From Manganitrophus sp963718695 (GTDB taxonomy: Bacteria; Nitrospirota; Nitrospiria; SBBL01; Manganitrophaceae), in NCBI GenBank assembly GCA_963718695.1, contig OY970371.1, positions 4,278,001-4,342,000 on the forward strand: a stretch of DNA of 64,000 nt. The letters run 5' to 3'. A model generated the notes under the pieces. It was not told the origin of the DNA, did not search any database, and saw nothing but the letters and a program-made list of their open reading frames with translations. Below are positions 10,137 to 18,115 of the stretch, piece by piece (position 1 is the first letter of the stretch; each line of letters begins with the position of its first letter). The translations under genes were made by a program, and so were the position numbers.

Positions 10137-11228
10137 ATGACTGTGATTGAGCTGGCTCAGATCACGAAGACATACCGGGGCGGGAAAATGCCGGCGGTTT
10201 ATGATGTTTCTTTCAGGGTTGAGAAAGGGGCGGTGCTGGCGCTCTTGGGGCCGAGCGGAAGCGGCAAAACCACCCTCCTTCGGTTGATTGCCGGGTTTGA
10301 AAAGCCCGATCAGGGACAGATTTTCCTCAACGGCCAAGAGGTGAGCCGGCCGCATTATTCCCTCTCTCCTGAAAAACGGGGCGTCGGGATGGTCTTCCAA
10401 GATTATGCGCTCTTCCCGCATCTGACGGTGGAGGAGAATGTCGCTTTCGGCCTCGGCCATTTGAGCCGGGAGCTTCGAAGGAAACGGGTGGAGGAGGTGA
10501 TCGAGCAGGTGGGGCTGACCCCCCTGGTTCATCGATACCCGCATGAGCTTTCCGGAGGGCAGCAGCAGCGGGTGGCGCTTGCACGGGCGCTGGCACCGAA
10601 TCCGATCGTCTTGATGCTGGATGAGCCGTTCAGCAACCTGGATCCCGATATGCGGACACAGATGCGGATGGAGGTGGCGGCGATTCTGCGGCGCACCGGC
10701 AGTACCGCCATCCTGGTCACGCATGATCATGAGGAAGCGTTTGCCATGGCCGATAAGGTCGCCGTCCTTAATGCGGGTCGTCTGGAGCAATGCGACACCC
10801 CGGAGATGGTCTATCATATTCCGTCGACGCCGTTTATCGCCGATTTCGTCGGACAGGCCGACTTTATCCCAGGGACCATCGAAAATGGGAAGGTGCTCAC
10901 CGAAATCGGGATTTTCCCGAACATATCGATCTTCCCGGACGGCGCGGAGGTGATGGTGATGATCCGCCCCGATGATATCGATTTGACCGCTCGCGCGGAG
11001 GGAGCCGCCACCGTCTTGGGCCGCCAATTCAAAGGATCGGAGAATCTCTACCTTGTGGCGCTTCCTTCCGGACAGATTCTCCACAGCAGCCAGCATTCCC
11101 TTTCGGTTTATTCCGATCAAACGAAAGTCGATCTTAAACTCAAGGTCACACACACGGTTTTGTTTGGAAGGGACGATGAATTTTTTAAACAGGGGTTCCA
11201 TCATCCGTATGGAGTGAAAAATGCGTGA
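10137..11228 (+). CDS. fbpC: Iron(III) ABC transporter ATP-binding protein
   Basis: The 363-residue ATPase has Walker A GPSGSGKTT (about residues 40-48), a Q-loop at VFQDYALFPHLTVEENV, the ABC signature LSGGQQQR, Walker B IVLMLDEP and the H-switch in LVTHDHEEA. A C-terminal TOBE-like extension of about 120 residues is typical of FbpC/PotA-type importers. It would power ferric iron import with FbpA and FbpB. It follows fbpB after 123 bp without an obvious promoter, so it is likely in the same Fur-controlled transcript. Confidence 0.92.
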   Translation: MTVIELAQITKTYRGGKMPAVYDVSFRVEKGAVLALLGPSGSGKTTLLRLIAGFEKPDQGQIFLNGQEVSRPHYSLSPEKRGVGMVFQDYALFPHLTVEENVAFGLGHLSRELRRKRVEEVIEQVGLTPLVHRYPHELSGGQQQRVALARALAPNPIVLMLDEPFSNLDPDMRTQMRMEVAAILRRTGSTAILVTHDHEEAFAMADKVAVLNAGRLEQCDTPEMVYHIPSTPFIADFVGQADFIPGTIENGKVLTEIGIFPNISIFPDGAEVMVMIRPDDIDLTARAEGAATVLGRQFKGSENLYLVALPSGQILHSSQHSLSVYSDQTKVDLKLKVTHTVLFGRDDEFFKQGFHHPYGVKNA

Positions 11229-11256
11229 AAAAGGGAATCGCTCTCTGAAAAAAAGC

Positions 11257-11285
11257 TTGACAACAGCAAGGCGCTCTTCTAATAT
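11257..11285 (+). promoter_or_regulatory. Sigma70-type promoter of fur
   Basis: TTGACA at 11257-11262 and TAATAT at 11280-11285 are exactly 17 bp apart, close to consensus. It begins 28 bases after the fbpC stop, so fur has its own promoter besides possible read-through. The position of this promoter and the Fur box excludes the longer in-frame start at 11221. Confidence 0.85.
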
Positions 11286-11292
11286 GGAGAAC

Positions 11293-11311
11293 GAATTTGA
11301 TAATCATTCTC
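11293..11311 (+). promoter_or_regulatory. Fur box before fur
   Basis: GAATTTGATAATCATTCTC is identical to the box at 7057-7075 and lies seven bases after the -10 element, again over the expected transcription start. This indicates autoregulation of fur. Confidence 0.85.
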
Positions 11312-11325
11312 AATTAGGAACCAAG

Positions 11326-11814
11326 ATGAAGGAAGAAACGCTGCTTCAAGAGCATATCTCGAAGCATCATCTAAAGGTCACGAAAGAGCGGAGCGCCATT
11401 CTACGCGCCTTCATCGAGGCGGAGCGCCACGTCACGGCCGAAGAGCTCTACCGCATGATGAGAGAGAAACACGCCTCGATCGGGCTGGCGACGATCTATC
11501 GGACGCTCAATCTTTTCTGCGAATGCGGTTTGGCGGAGCAACGGCAGTTCGGCGATGGGCAAGCCCGGTACGAGTTGACCTACAACGTCAACCATCATGA
11601 CCACTTGGTCTGCACCCAATGTAAAAAGATCATCGAATTTGAAAATATGGACATCGAGAAGCTCCAAGAGAAGGTGGCGAAGGCCCATCACTTCACCATC
11701 TACAGCCATAAATTGGAGTTATATGGACTCTGTTCGGATTGTGCCAAGACGAACAGCTCCCTCCGGAAAGGAAAAGAGGAGCTTCATGCCGTGCGCCCTC
11801 CCCGATCCGAATAA
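11326..11814 (+). CDS. fur: Ferric uptake regulator Fur
   Basis: From the ATG at 11326 the product is 162 residues, close to the usual Fur length. An AGGAA site lies five bases upstream. It shows the winged-helix domain with the recognition segment ASIGLATIYRTLNLFCECGL, the metal-binding HHDHLVCTQCKKIIEF, and a second Cys pair near LCSDC. Fur with ferrous iron represses iron uptake genes. The earlier in-frame ATG at 11221 is rejected because the fur promoter and Fur box lie inside that extension. A basic, Ser-rich tail of about 20 residues follows the last Cys motif. Confidence 0.95.
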   Translation: MKEETLLQEHISKHHLKVTKERSAILRAFIEAERHVTAEELYRMMREKHASIGLATIYRTLNLFCECGLAEQRQFGDGQARYELTYNVNHHDHLVCTQCKKIIEFENMDIEKLQEKVAKAHHFTIYSHKLELYGLCSDCAKTNSSLRKGKEELHAVRPPRSE

Positions 11815-11950
11815 TCGCACCGAGGCGGGCGATCCTGAAGCGCTTCGTGCCGATTCCGACTTCTTCCCTCGGTTTATTTCCATGCAGCCCGCGTAAAAAG
11901 GATTTCAAAAGAACGGTATCGTTGCTTCTTAGAAAAAGAGAGAACTATAT

Positions 11951-12178
11951 ATGCCGAAGAATCAAGAGAAAAACGTCCTGGAGGATGTGCGTTGTCTCTG
12001 CGGGAGTCTGGTCGCCAAGGTGAGAAAAGAGGGGATCGAGCTGAAGTGCCGGCGTTGCAAACGAGTCGCCCTCATTCCGTTTTCCGGGGATGAGCAGGCT
12101 TTCCTGGAAGAAAACCATCCCGATATTTTCCGGCATCAAATTACGTTCGATCACCCATCCGCCTGTAATCCGTCGTAG
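11951..12178 (+). CDS. Small Com-like zinc-ribbon protein
   Basis: The 75-residue protein has four cysteines in a ribbon pattern, CLC near residues 16-18 and CRRC near 34-37, embedded in VRCLCGSLVAKV...IELKCRRCKRV. This spacing and sequence resemble phage Mu Com-type zinc ribbons, which bind RNA or DNA; the chromosomal versions have no assigned role. It sits 136 bp after fur and before the porin, so it may belong to the iron locus. No Fur box is visible directly in front of it. Confidence 0.6.
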   Translation: MPKNQEKNVLEDVRCLCGSLVAKVRKEGIELKCRRCKRVALIPFSGDEQAFLEENHPDIFRHQITFDHPSACNPS

Positions 12179-12258
12179 TTCGGGAGCCGCTCACCGGTTT
12201 TGGCTCTAGCAGGCAATGCATTGAAAAAGTAAAGATTTAAGAGACCAATTTGTGATTT

Positions 12259-12278
12259 TGGACACAGGGGGGTGTCCA
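12259..12278. repeat. Short inverted repeat before the porin gene
   Basis: TGGACAC (12259-12265) and GTGTCCA (12272-12278) form a perfect 7-bp inverted repeat with a six-base, G-only-but-one loop. It lies about 75 bases before the porin start. It could be an operator or a short stem; no T-tract follows, so it is not a standard terminator. Confidence 0.4.
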
Positions 12279-12350
12279 GACAGCGGCCAGAGCTCCTTTG
12301 CGAACCAGAGCCCGGATTCGGAACAAAAACATGAATAGGAGATCCTGGAG

Positions 12351-13512
12351 ATGGTTACAAAATGGGTGTGGCCGTTTTTTGCGTTGATGTTTGTTCTTGT
12401 TTCTTCCGGTTGGGCAATGGAGATGGAGCCGGGTGAAGGTTCGCAGACGAAGCTCTACGGATATGGGGAGCTTCATTACAACGATTATGAAGGAAAAAGG
12501 TCGGTCTCGGGAGGTCGTGGAGACGTCGGAGCGCAATTGGAACTCCATCGTTTTGTCATCGGAATCGGTCATGATTTCAACGACTGGATTTCGTTCCGGG
12601 GCGAGATCGATTTAGAGCATGCCTTTCGGGAGCCTTATGTCGAATATGCCTATCTCGAGTTCCGTTTAAATCAGGCGTTGGCGATCCGTGCGGGAAGTCT
12701 CTTGTTGCCGATCGGTTTTATGAATGAGGTGCATGAACCGCCGACCTTTTACAGCGTAGAGCGGCCCGATGTGGAGAATCGGGTGATCCCGACGACCTGG
12801 CCGGAAGGGGGGGTCGGTTTCCTGGGAAATGTCGCTCCTGGCCTTCGGTATAAACTTTACATCGTTTCAGGTCTCGACGCACAGGCGGGCTTTAACGGCA
12901 CAGCCAATTTCGCCACCGGCTTCAGCGCCGGCAACGGCCTCCGGGGCGGAAGAAATAAGGCGGCCGATGCGCCCGCTCAAGACAAAGCGGTCGTCGGCCG
13001 GCTGGAGTATACCGGCTTCCCCGGCCTAAAGCTGGGAACTTCGGCCTACCGTGGAGAGGCCGATCAAGGGAAGATCCCGGGAGCGGATGTCACCGTTCTT
13101 CTTCTGGAGGCCGACGCCCAGGTCCGGATCGGAGGATTCGAAGCCCGGGGAGTTTATGCCCAGATCGACATTGGTGATGTCGAGGCGCTCAACGCGGCAA
13201 AGGCAATTGCAGCCGGATCGAACGCTTCCATCGGGGAAGAGATTTATGGTTGGTACGGCGAGTTGGCTTATCACCTGATCCTTGGGAATCACGAGTTGGT
13301 CCCGTTTGTCCGCCATGAACGCTTCAACACCCAGGACGCGGTTCCGACCGGGTTTACCGCCAATCCGGTCAATGACGTAAAGGTCTGGACGGGCGGGTTG
13401 GCTTATTTCCCGCACCCACAGGTGGTCGCCAAAGCCGACTACCAGGGACGGGAAGATGGAAACCGGCTCCCACAGCAGGCAATACAATCTCGGCATCGGT
13501 TGGATGTTCTAA
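12351..13512 (+). CDS. Outer-membrane porin, one +1 frameshift near the C-terminus
   Basis: A signal peptide (MVTKWVWPFFALMFVLVSSGWA, about 22 residues) is followed by amphipathic beta-strands of an OprP/OprO-like or related porin, for example RFVIGIGHDFNDWISFRGEIDLEHAF. In the uninterrupted frame the protein would lose its barrel end after about YQGREDGNR. Removing one base between 13464 and 13482 instead gives an end of YNLGIGWMF with stop TAA at 13510-13512. A C-terminal Phe in that context is the standard outer-membrane insertion signal, so the shifted end is clearly the right one. Corrected length is about 386 residues. The apbE-type gene starts three bases after this stop, indicating an operon. 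Confidence 0.82.
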
Positions 13513-13515
13513 TCT

Positions 13516-15024
13516 TTGACGGATCGATATTACAAGAGAATACGCTACTTGATGGGATCTCCCGTTGAGATCACGGCGTATGGGGAGAAAGAGGTCTGCT
13601 CGAACGGGATCGAGGCGGCCTTCCTGGAGATCGGGCGGATTGAGCGCCTGCTGAGTGTTTATCAACCGCACAGTATTCTCGCTCAGATTAACCGCCTCTC
13701 CAGGGGTTGCATTTCTGTTCCGCAAGAGGTTTTAGAACTCCTCTCCAAATCGATCCGCTACGCCAAGGAGAGTCAGGGGGCCTTCGACATCACGGCAGGC
13801 CCCCTGATTCGTCTCTGGGGCTTTGGTCCCGGAAAAGAAAAGTCGGAACCGCCTTCGCGGGAAGAGATTATTGCCAGCCGCCGCTCTGTCGGCTCCGAGC
13901 ACCTTCGGGTTCATCTTGATTCCGGTGAATTGGAACTCTTGCAGGAGGGGATGGAGCTCAATCTCGGTGGGATCGGAAAAGGGTATGCCATTGATCGGGC
14001 GGCGCGCGTGTTGGCGTCGTACGGAATCAGACGCGCTTTGATCAGTTGCGGGAGCACCCTCTTTGCGTTGGGGGCGCCTCCTGGCCGAAGAGGGTGGCCG
14101 GTTTTGATTCGCCATCCCCGTCTTGACGAAAAACAGATCGGCACACTTTTTCTATCGAATCAGGCCCTCTCTACCTCCGGGGACTATGAGAGGTTTTTTG
14201 TTTTTCAGGGAAAACGCTTCAGCCATCTGGTCGATCCTCGCACGGGGTATCCGGTGCAGGGGATGGCCAGTGTCAGCGTGATCGCCCCGACGGCAATGGA
14301 AGCGGACGCCCTTTCCACGGCCGGGTTTATCCTGGGAGAAAGGGAAGGGAAGGACCTTCTCGAAAGGTTTTCGGATTTCGAAGGGTATTTTGTTAAAGAG
14401 AATTCCGAAGGCATAGTCTCCTTTCATTCCACCTCGGGGTGGAGCCGCTCTGAGGTCCCCTTTCATTTAAGCCGCCGAAGATTTCTGGCACTTCTCTCAG
14501 GTTCCCTCATCGGCCTGCTGATTCCATTCCCGGCGCGGGCGACTGTCGTGTTTGCGACGGAAGAGGAAGCGCTCCGAAGGATGATGCCGGATGCCGATCG
14601 TTTTGACACCGACGAGGTCGATCTCTCTCCCGACCAACTTTCCAAGGCGCAAGCGTTGGCCGGAAAGAGTTTCAGAGAAAAAAAATTCCGCTTTAAGATC
14701 GGCCGAAAGGGGGCCGAAGCGGTCGGATATGCCGTGGTGCTCGAAGCGGTCGGCAAGGAGCGGCCGATCACCTTCCTAATCGGGATCGATCCGAACGGGG
14801 GGGTGAGGGGGGCAGAGGTCCTCATCTATCGGGAATCGGAAGGGGCTGAGATCCGGCATCCGCGGTTTATGGCGCAATTCGTAAAAAAGAAGATGGAAGA
14901 TCCTTTGCGCCTCGGGCAGGATATTCAGGTTATCAGCGGCGCGACCCTCTCCTCCCGCGCCGCGGCCTATATCGTTCGAAAAGCGTTATCGATCTTTGAG
15001 GCGGTCTATAAAAAGACCGACTGA
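13516..15024 (+). CDS. Fusion of ApbE flavin transferase and FMN-binding domain
   Basis: Residues 1-300 are an ApbE-type FAD:protein FMN transferase: YLMGSPVEIT near the start, NLGGIGKGYAIDRA in the middle and the Mg-binding segment TAMEADALSTAGFILG. Residues 319-345 form a twin-arginine-like signal or transmembrane segment (SRRRFLALLSG, then a hydrophobic run ending PARA). The C-terminal part is an FMN_bind domain with the flavinylation motif SGAT-LSS, target Thr477. ApbE enzymes covalently attach FMN to the Thr of exactly this motif, so enzyme and substrate are in one chain. No signal peptide precedes the ApbE part and no ATG, GTG or TTG restart is seen just before the twin-Arg segment. The start is a TTG three bases after the porin stop; a later ATG at 13552 is unlikely because MGSPVEIT is internal in ApbE proteins. 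Confidence 0.85.
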   Translation: MTDRYYKRIRYLMGSPVEITAYGEKEVCSNGIEAAFLEIGRIERLLSVYQPHSILAQINRLSRGCISVPQEVLELLSKSIRYAKESQGAFDITAGPLIRLWGFGPGKEKSEPPSREEIIASRRSVGSEHLRVHLDSGELELLQEGMELNLGGIGKGYAIDRAARVLASYGIRRALISCGSTLFALGAPPGRRGWPVLIRHPRLDEKQIGTLFLSNQALSTSGDYERFFVFQGKRFSHLVDPRTGYPVQGMASVSVIAPTAMEADALSTAGFILGEREGKDLLERFSDFEGYFVKENSEGIVSFHSTSGWSRSEVPFHLSRRRFLALLSGSLIGLLIPFPARATVVFATEEEALRRMMPDADRFDTDEVDLSPDQLSKAQALAGKSFREKKFRFKIGRKGAEAVGYAVVLEAVGKERPITFLIGIDPNGGVRGAEVLIYRESEGAEIRHPRFMAQFVKKKMEDPLRLGQDIQVISGATLSSRAAAYIVRKALSIFEAVYKKTD

Positions 15025-15126
15025 GCATCCGGTTTGCCTGTAAGCGCGTGAGGAGGAGGGAGGTTGAAGAAACCCCCTTGATCGATCCGCTTTCGCACCG
15101 ACAGGCCCCTAGACCCAGGAGATCCT

Positions 15127-15666
15127 TTGAAAAATTTTATCCGGAAAGGGAGTTGGCTGGAACAGACCTCTTTGGAGATCCGGTGGATTTATAGCCTTTT
15201 TCTGGTTTTTGCTCTTGTCGGCCATCTCACTTTTGTGCTGATCTCGGTTTACCGGGTGGGGCCGGGCTATCAGGAGATCGTCCGGCATTATCGAGGGGAC
15301 GAGGCGGATGAAATGGCCTTTCCGAAGGAATTTCTCACCCTCTTAGAGGTCACCCACTTCCATGCCTACATCGAAGGGATTGTCCTCTTGGTTTTGGCCC
15401 ATCTCTTTGCCGCCGTTCCAATTCAGCAGAAAATGCGATTGGGAGTGATTGCCGCCGCCTTTGGAACCACCTTTCTCGATCTCGGCTCTCCCTGGCTGAT
15501 TCGTTATCTCTCCCCGCAGGCCGCTTATGCGCAGATCGCCGCCTGGATCGGAATGGGGGTGAGTTATCTTCCCCTCACCTTTTTCCCCCTCTATTATCTC
15601 TGGAAGAGCCCTCCCGACAAAGAAGGGCGAAGAAAGAAGGGGCACTCCGCGCCGCAGGGCCAATGA
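15127..15666 (+). CDS. Four-helix membrane protein with His residues
   Basis: The 179-residue protein is not one I recognise. It has four predicted membrane segments (about residues 19-42, 76-98, 103-128 and 137-160) and several His near or in membrane segments (GHLTF in the first, THFHAYIEG and LAHLF at the second), which could bind heme b. The C-terminus is basic and cytoplasmic in character. The start is TTG 15127 with an AGGAG site a few bases upstream. It follows the ApbE/FMN_bind gene by 102 bp, so an electron-transfer partner for the flavoprotein is a reasonable inference. Confidence 0.6.
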   Translation: MKNFIRKGSWLEQTSLEIRWIYSLFLVFALVGHLTFVLISVYRVGPGYQEIVRHYRGDEADEMAFPKEFLTLLEVTHFHAYIEGIVLLVLAHLFAAVPIQQKMRLGVIAAAFGTTFLDLGSPWLIRYLSPQAAYAQIAAWIGMGVSYLPLTFFPLYYLWKSPPDKEGRRKKGHSAPQGQ

Positions 15667-15687
15667 TCTAATTTGGGTTTTCATCGG

Positions 15688-15716
15688 TTGACAGCGCGGG
15701 GCTAATTTGTTAAAAA
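15688..15716 (+). promoter_or_regulatory. Promoter of tRNA-Val
   Basis: TTGACA at 15688-15693 and TAAAAA at 15711-15716 are 17 bp apart, ending 16 bases before the tRNA. It lies outside the element, so the tRNA keeps its own promoter after integration. Confidence 0.55.
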
Positions 15717-15732
15717 GGAGCATCCTGCAATC

Positions 15733-15807
15733 GGGCGATTAGCTCAGTGGTAGAGCGCTTCCTTCACACGGAAGAGGCCGCTGGTTCAATCCCAGCATCG
15801 CCTACCA
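15733..15807 (+). tRNA. tRNA-Val (anticodon CAC)
   Basis: A 75-base cloverleaf is visible: acceptor stem GGGCGAT with ATCGCCT (first pair G-U), D arm GCTC/GAGC, anticodon stem CTTCC/GGAAG with loop TTCACAC (anticodon CAC), T arm GCTGG/CCAGC, discriminator A and encoded CCA. It is the integration target of the element to its right. The 3' half from the anticodon loop on is duplicated at 29886-29931, so the gene stays functional after insertion. Confidence 0.95.
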
Positions 15808-15808
15808 A
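15763..15808 (+). repeat. Left attachment site (attL) within tRNA-Val
   Basis: This 46-bp stretch begins at the first base of the anticodon loop and ends one base after the tRNA CCA. It is identical to 29886-29931. Crossover in tRNA anticodon-loop or T-loop sequences is usual for tyrosine integrases. Confidence 0.9.
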
Positions 15809-16885
15809 CCTTTTCAATAACTTAGAAGGCTCTTCCTCTCCTGTACCCGCCTGCTGTAATAAATTTGTAATAAATATCGGGCTCTGATCCAATATCATCA
15901 CACCATCCCGAAGGCTTTCCGGATAATGATGTGCATATCGCTGCGTCATCGACGGAGTTTTATGCCCTAACAGGCGTTGAACCTTGTATATATCAATTCC
16001 CGCTTGAACAAGGCGAGTAGCAAAGGTATGCCGTAGATCATGAAAATGAAGATCATCAAGCTTAACCTTGGTCGTCGCCAGACAGAAAGCACGCCGAAGG
16101 TGATTGCCGTCAATTGCCGTGTGTGCTTTGCTATAAAAGACCAGGTCGATCTTCAATGATCTGACTTTTGATCTCTCTTTGAGTAGATCAATCACCGTTC
16201 TGTTGATCGGGATGGTCCTTGGCTCGCCGTTCTTCGAGTGAAAGACGGTAACCGTCTTGCGAAAGAGATCGACTCCCTTCCAGGTGAGGGCAAGGATTTC
16301 TCCTCTTCTCATTCCGGTATTGAGCGCAAAAATAATGATCTCTCTCAACCAAGGGGCGGAGGTCGCGATTAATCTTTTCTCCTCCTCGTCGGTCAACCAG
16401 CGATCCCTTTTGTTGTTCTCTTTCTCCCTTCTGACCTTGATGATGGGATTCTCTCTGCACCACTCCCACTCTTTAATTGCCAGATTGAATGCCGCCTTCA
16501 TTATCGTCAGTTCTCGATTGATCGTTGCCGGGGATACTTTATCGGCATACCGCTTCGCCTTATATTCAACGACACATTTCGGCGTAATTTCGGACAAAGT
16601 GTATTGACCGAAAAAGGAGACGAGATTTTTCTGATACGCTCGATATGGGCTGAGACTTGACCGACTGATCAGTCGCTCTCTCATATATCTCTCAATCAAC
16701 TCGGTGAAAGTTCTCTCTTTTTCTTCAAGGATCTCAAAATATCGCCCTTCGATGATCTTGGTTTTAATCTTGCCCAAGATCGCCTCGGCTAATCGTTTAT
16801 CATTTGTTCCTGTCGACTTTTGGATCTGTCGTCCCTTGAATGTAAATGCCATCCACCAGATCTTGCCTCGTTTATACAGCCCCAT
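15764..16885 (-). CDS. int: Tyrosine recombinase/integrase
   Basis: The 373-residue protein has an arm-binding N-terminal domain (MGLYKRGKIWWMAF), a SAM-like core-binding domain and the catalytic domain with Arg in NTGMRRGEIL, HxxR in HDLRHTFATRL, and His and the Tyr nucleophile in LLGHKTPSMTQRYAHH. It would integrate and excise the element at tRNA-Val. The last dozen residues (ending GIEPAASSV) are read from the antisense of the tRNA itself, so integration rewrites the tail. The start at 16885 has GGAG seven bases upstream; an ATG two codons earlier is too close to it. It overlaps the preceding excisionase-like gene by 14 bases. Confidence 0.95.
   Translation of the reverse strand: MGLYKRGKIWWMAFTFKGRQIQKSTGTNDKRLAEAILGKIKTKIIEGRYFEILEEKERTFTELIERYMRERLISRSSLSPYRAYQKNLVSFFGQYTLSEITPKCVVEYKAKRYADKVSPATINRELTIMKAAFNLAIKEWEWCRENPIIKVRREKENNKRDRWLTDEEEKRLIATSAPWLREIIIFALNTGMRRGEILALTWKGVDLFRKTVTVFHSKNGEPRTIPINRTVIDLLKERSKVRSLKIDLVFYSKAHTAIDGNHLRRAFCLATTKVKLDDLHFHDLRHTFATRLVQAGIDIYKVQRLLGHKTPSMTQRYAHHYPESLRDGVMILDQSPIFITNLLQQAGTGEEEPSKLLKRLVGDAGIEPAASSV
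15855..15877 (+). repeat. Left-end pair of 11-bp-spaced repeats (putative integrase arm sites)
   Basis: TGTAATAAAT occurs at 15855 and again at 15866, one helical turn apart. Similar pairs lie at 23832/23843 and 29738/29749. They are inside the integrase 3' coding region. Such direct repeats near element ends are typical arm-type integrase binding sites; this role is inferred. Confidence 0.5.
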
Positions 16886-17222
16886 TATCATTCTCCTTTC
16901 TTAGGGCTGATTTCGGTCTGGTTTCCCCGCAATTGGCATTGTAGACTGTTTGGGTAACTTTTTGGACCATCTCATCGATAAATTTTTTATCTCCACTTTT
17001 GTATTTCTTACTCGCTTTGACCGTTGCGGCCGAATCATCTTTATCATTCTGAAAAGACAACAGCCACGCATCGATTTCATCTTTTCGAAAGCGAAGCAAT
17101 CCATGAATCTTCACGCTTGGAATCTTTCCCTGGGATGCCCAGGAATACAGAGTCTTTTCTTTAATTCCGAGATGGTCTGAGACATCTTTGATGGTCAAAA
17201 GCCCAATCTGCCGCGCTTCCAT
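16872..17222 (-). CDS. Excisionase/AlpA-like helix-turn-helix protein
   Basis: The 116-residue protein has an N-terminal MerR/HTH_17-type domain (LLTIKDVSDHLGIKEKTLYSWASQGKIPSVKIHGLLRFRKDEIDAWL, read in parts), the form used by excisionases and AlpA regulators. The basic, Lys-rich C-terminal half has no recognised domain. It is directly upstream of, and overlaps, the integrase, as expected for a recombination directionality factor. The start is ATG 17222; an in-frame TTG at 17231 lies nearer the AAGGAG site. Confidence 0.75.
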   Translation of the reverse strand: MEARQIGLLTIKDVSDHLGIKEKTLYSWASQGKIPSVKIHGLLRFRKDEIDAWLLSFQNDKDDSAATVKASKKYKSGDKKFIDEMVQKVTQTVYNANCGETRPKSALRKENDNGAV

Positions 17223-17345
17223 GACAAACAATGACTCCTTAATACGGTTCAGGGATAAGGATATTTAAAAAAGGCAACTTTCTTGGGCGGAGCCCAAGGG
17301 GATAATAAATGTTTCATTATTCAATTTTTAAAGGGACACAATGGG

Positions 17346-17357
17346 ATGACATGTCAT
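17346..17357. promoter_or_regulatory. 12-bp perfect palindrome and TGTCA cluster
   Basis: ATGACATGTCAT is a perfect palindrome in the 194-bp gap between the excisionase-like and HTH genes. Four further TGTCA or TGTCC copies follow up to 17402. The gap is otherwise AT-rich and non-coding. The cluster may bind the element's own regulator or excisionase. Confidence 0.4.
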
Positions 17358-17416
17358 GGACCTGTCATCATGTTTGTCCTAATTGTCACTTTATTTGTCA
17401 CAATGTTTTCGTGGGT

Positions 17417-18049
17417 TCATAATTTTGGATTGGAAGTACACCGAATCAAAACTTTTTTGATATCTTCTATGATTTCTTCGATAAGGATTTCCCCTTCTCT
17501 AATCTCATCCTGTTCTAAGAAATTAATTACATAATCGGGCCAAAGGTCATTCGTGTTGACCATTGTCAGATAGACCTGCTCTAAAAGAGACTGGTATTGG
17601 GGGGTCGGGATTCTCATCACCGTAACGATTGAAGCAATATCTTCCTTACAACGACGCACATTTAAATAAAGTCTTTTGCAAAGCTCTCGGCTTCTCATAT
17701 CGATTTCATTCTCATGCGAGGAATTAATATTCTGCATTAAAAGGGATGCAACCATTAATTCCTCACACCGCGACTCCAAAATGACGAGGCTCTCATAAGC
17801 ATGGAAGAGCGGAGTCAATATTTTGTAAGTCCGCGTCGGTTTTTTTTCAGGAGGCTTGATTTCTCTCTGATCTTTAATTTCGTTTTCATTCGTTTCATCT
17901 TCACTCCCGTTCGATTGCCCCTCGAACAGAACGAGCCTTCTTCCATTTTCCATCTTAGAGCGAAGCGAGCCTGCCGCTATCATCCTGCGGACAGTTCGAT
18001 CCGACAGCTGAAGATGTGCGGCCGTCTCTTTTATTGATAACCATCCCAT
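17417..18049 (-). CDS. HTH_17-type DNA-binding protein of the element
   Basis: The 210-residue product starts with a helix-turn-helix of the excisionase/MerR-like type (MGWLSIKETAAHLQLSDRTVRRMIAAGSL, in parts, residues 1-30), then an acidic linker and an all-helical C-terminal region of about 140 residues I do not recognise. It could be a regulator of the element. It lies between the excisionase-like gene and the serine recombinase, all on the minus strand. Confidence 0.6.
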   Translation of the reverse strand: MGWLSIKETAAHLQLSDRTVRRMIAAGSLRSKMENGRRLVLFEGQSNGSEDETNENEIKDQREIKPPEKKPTRTYKILTPLFHAYESLVILESRCEELMVASLLMQNINSSHENEIDMRSRELCKRLYLNVRRCKEDIASIVTVMRIPTPQYQSLLEQVYLTMVNTNDLWPDYVINFLEQDEIREGEILIEEIIEDIKKVLIRCTSNPKL

Positions 18050-18115
18050 AGGCTATATATCTCCTTAGGTTTATCAGACGCTTCGATCGAATTTTGTTGT
18101 CCACAAAACATGTGT

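Noticed and set aside
10068..11204. Long minus-strand open frame opposite fbpC
   Set aside because: FbpC is unambiguous on the plus strand; the antisense frame is a codon-bias artefact.
11221..11325. Longer start for fur
   Set aside because: The fur promoter and Fur box lie inside this stretch, and Fur length fits the later ATG.
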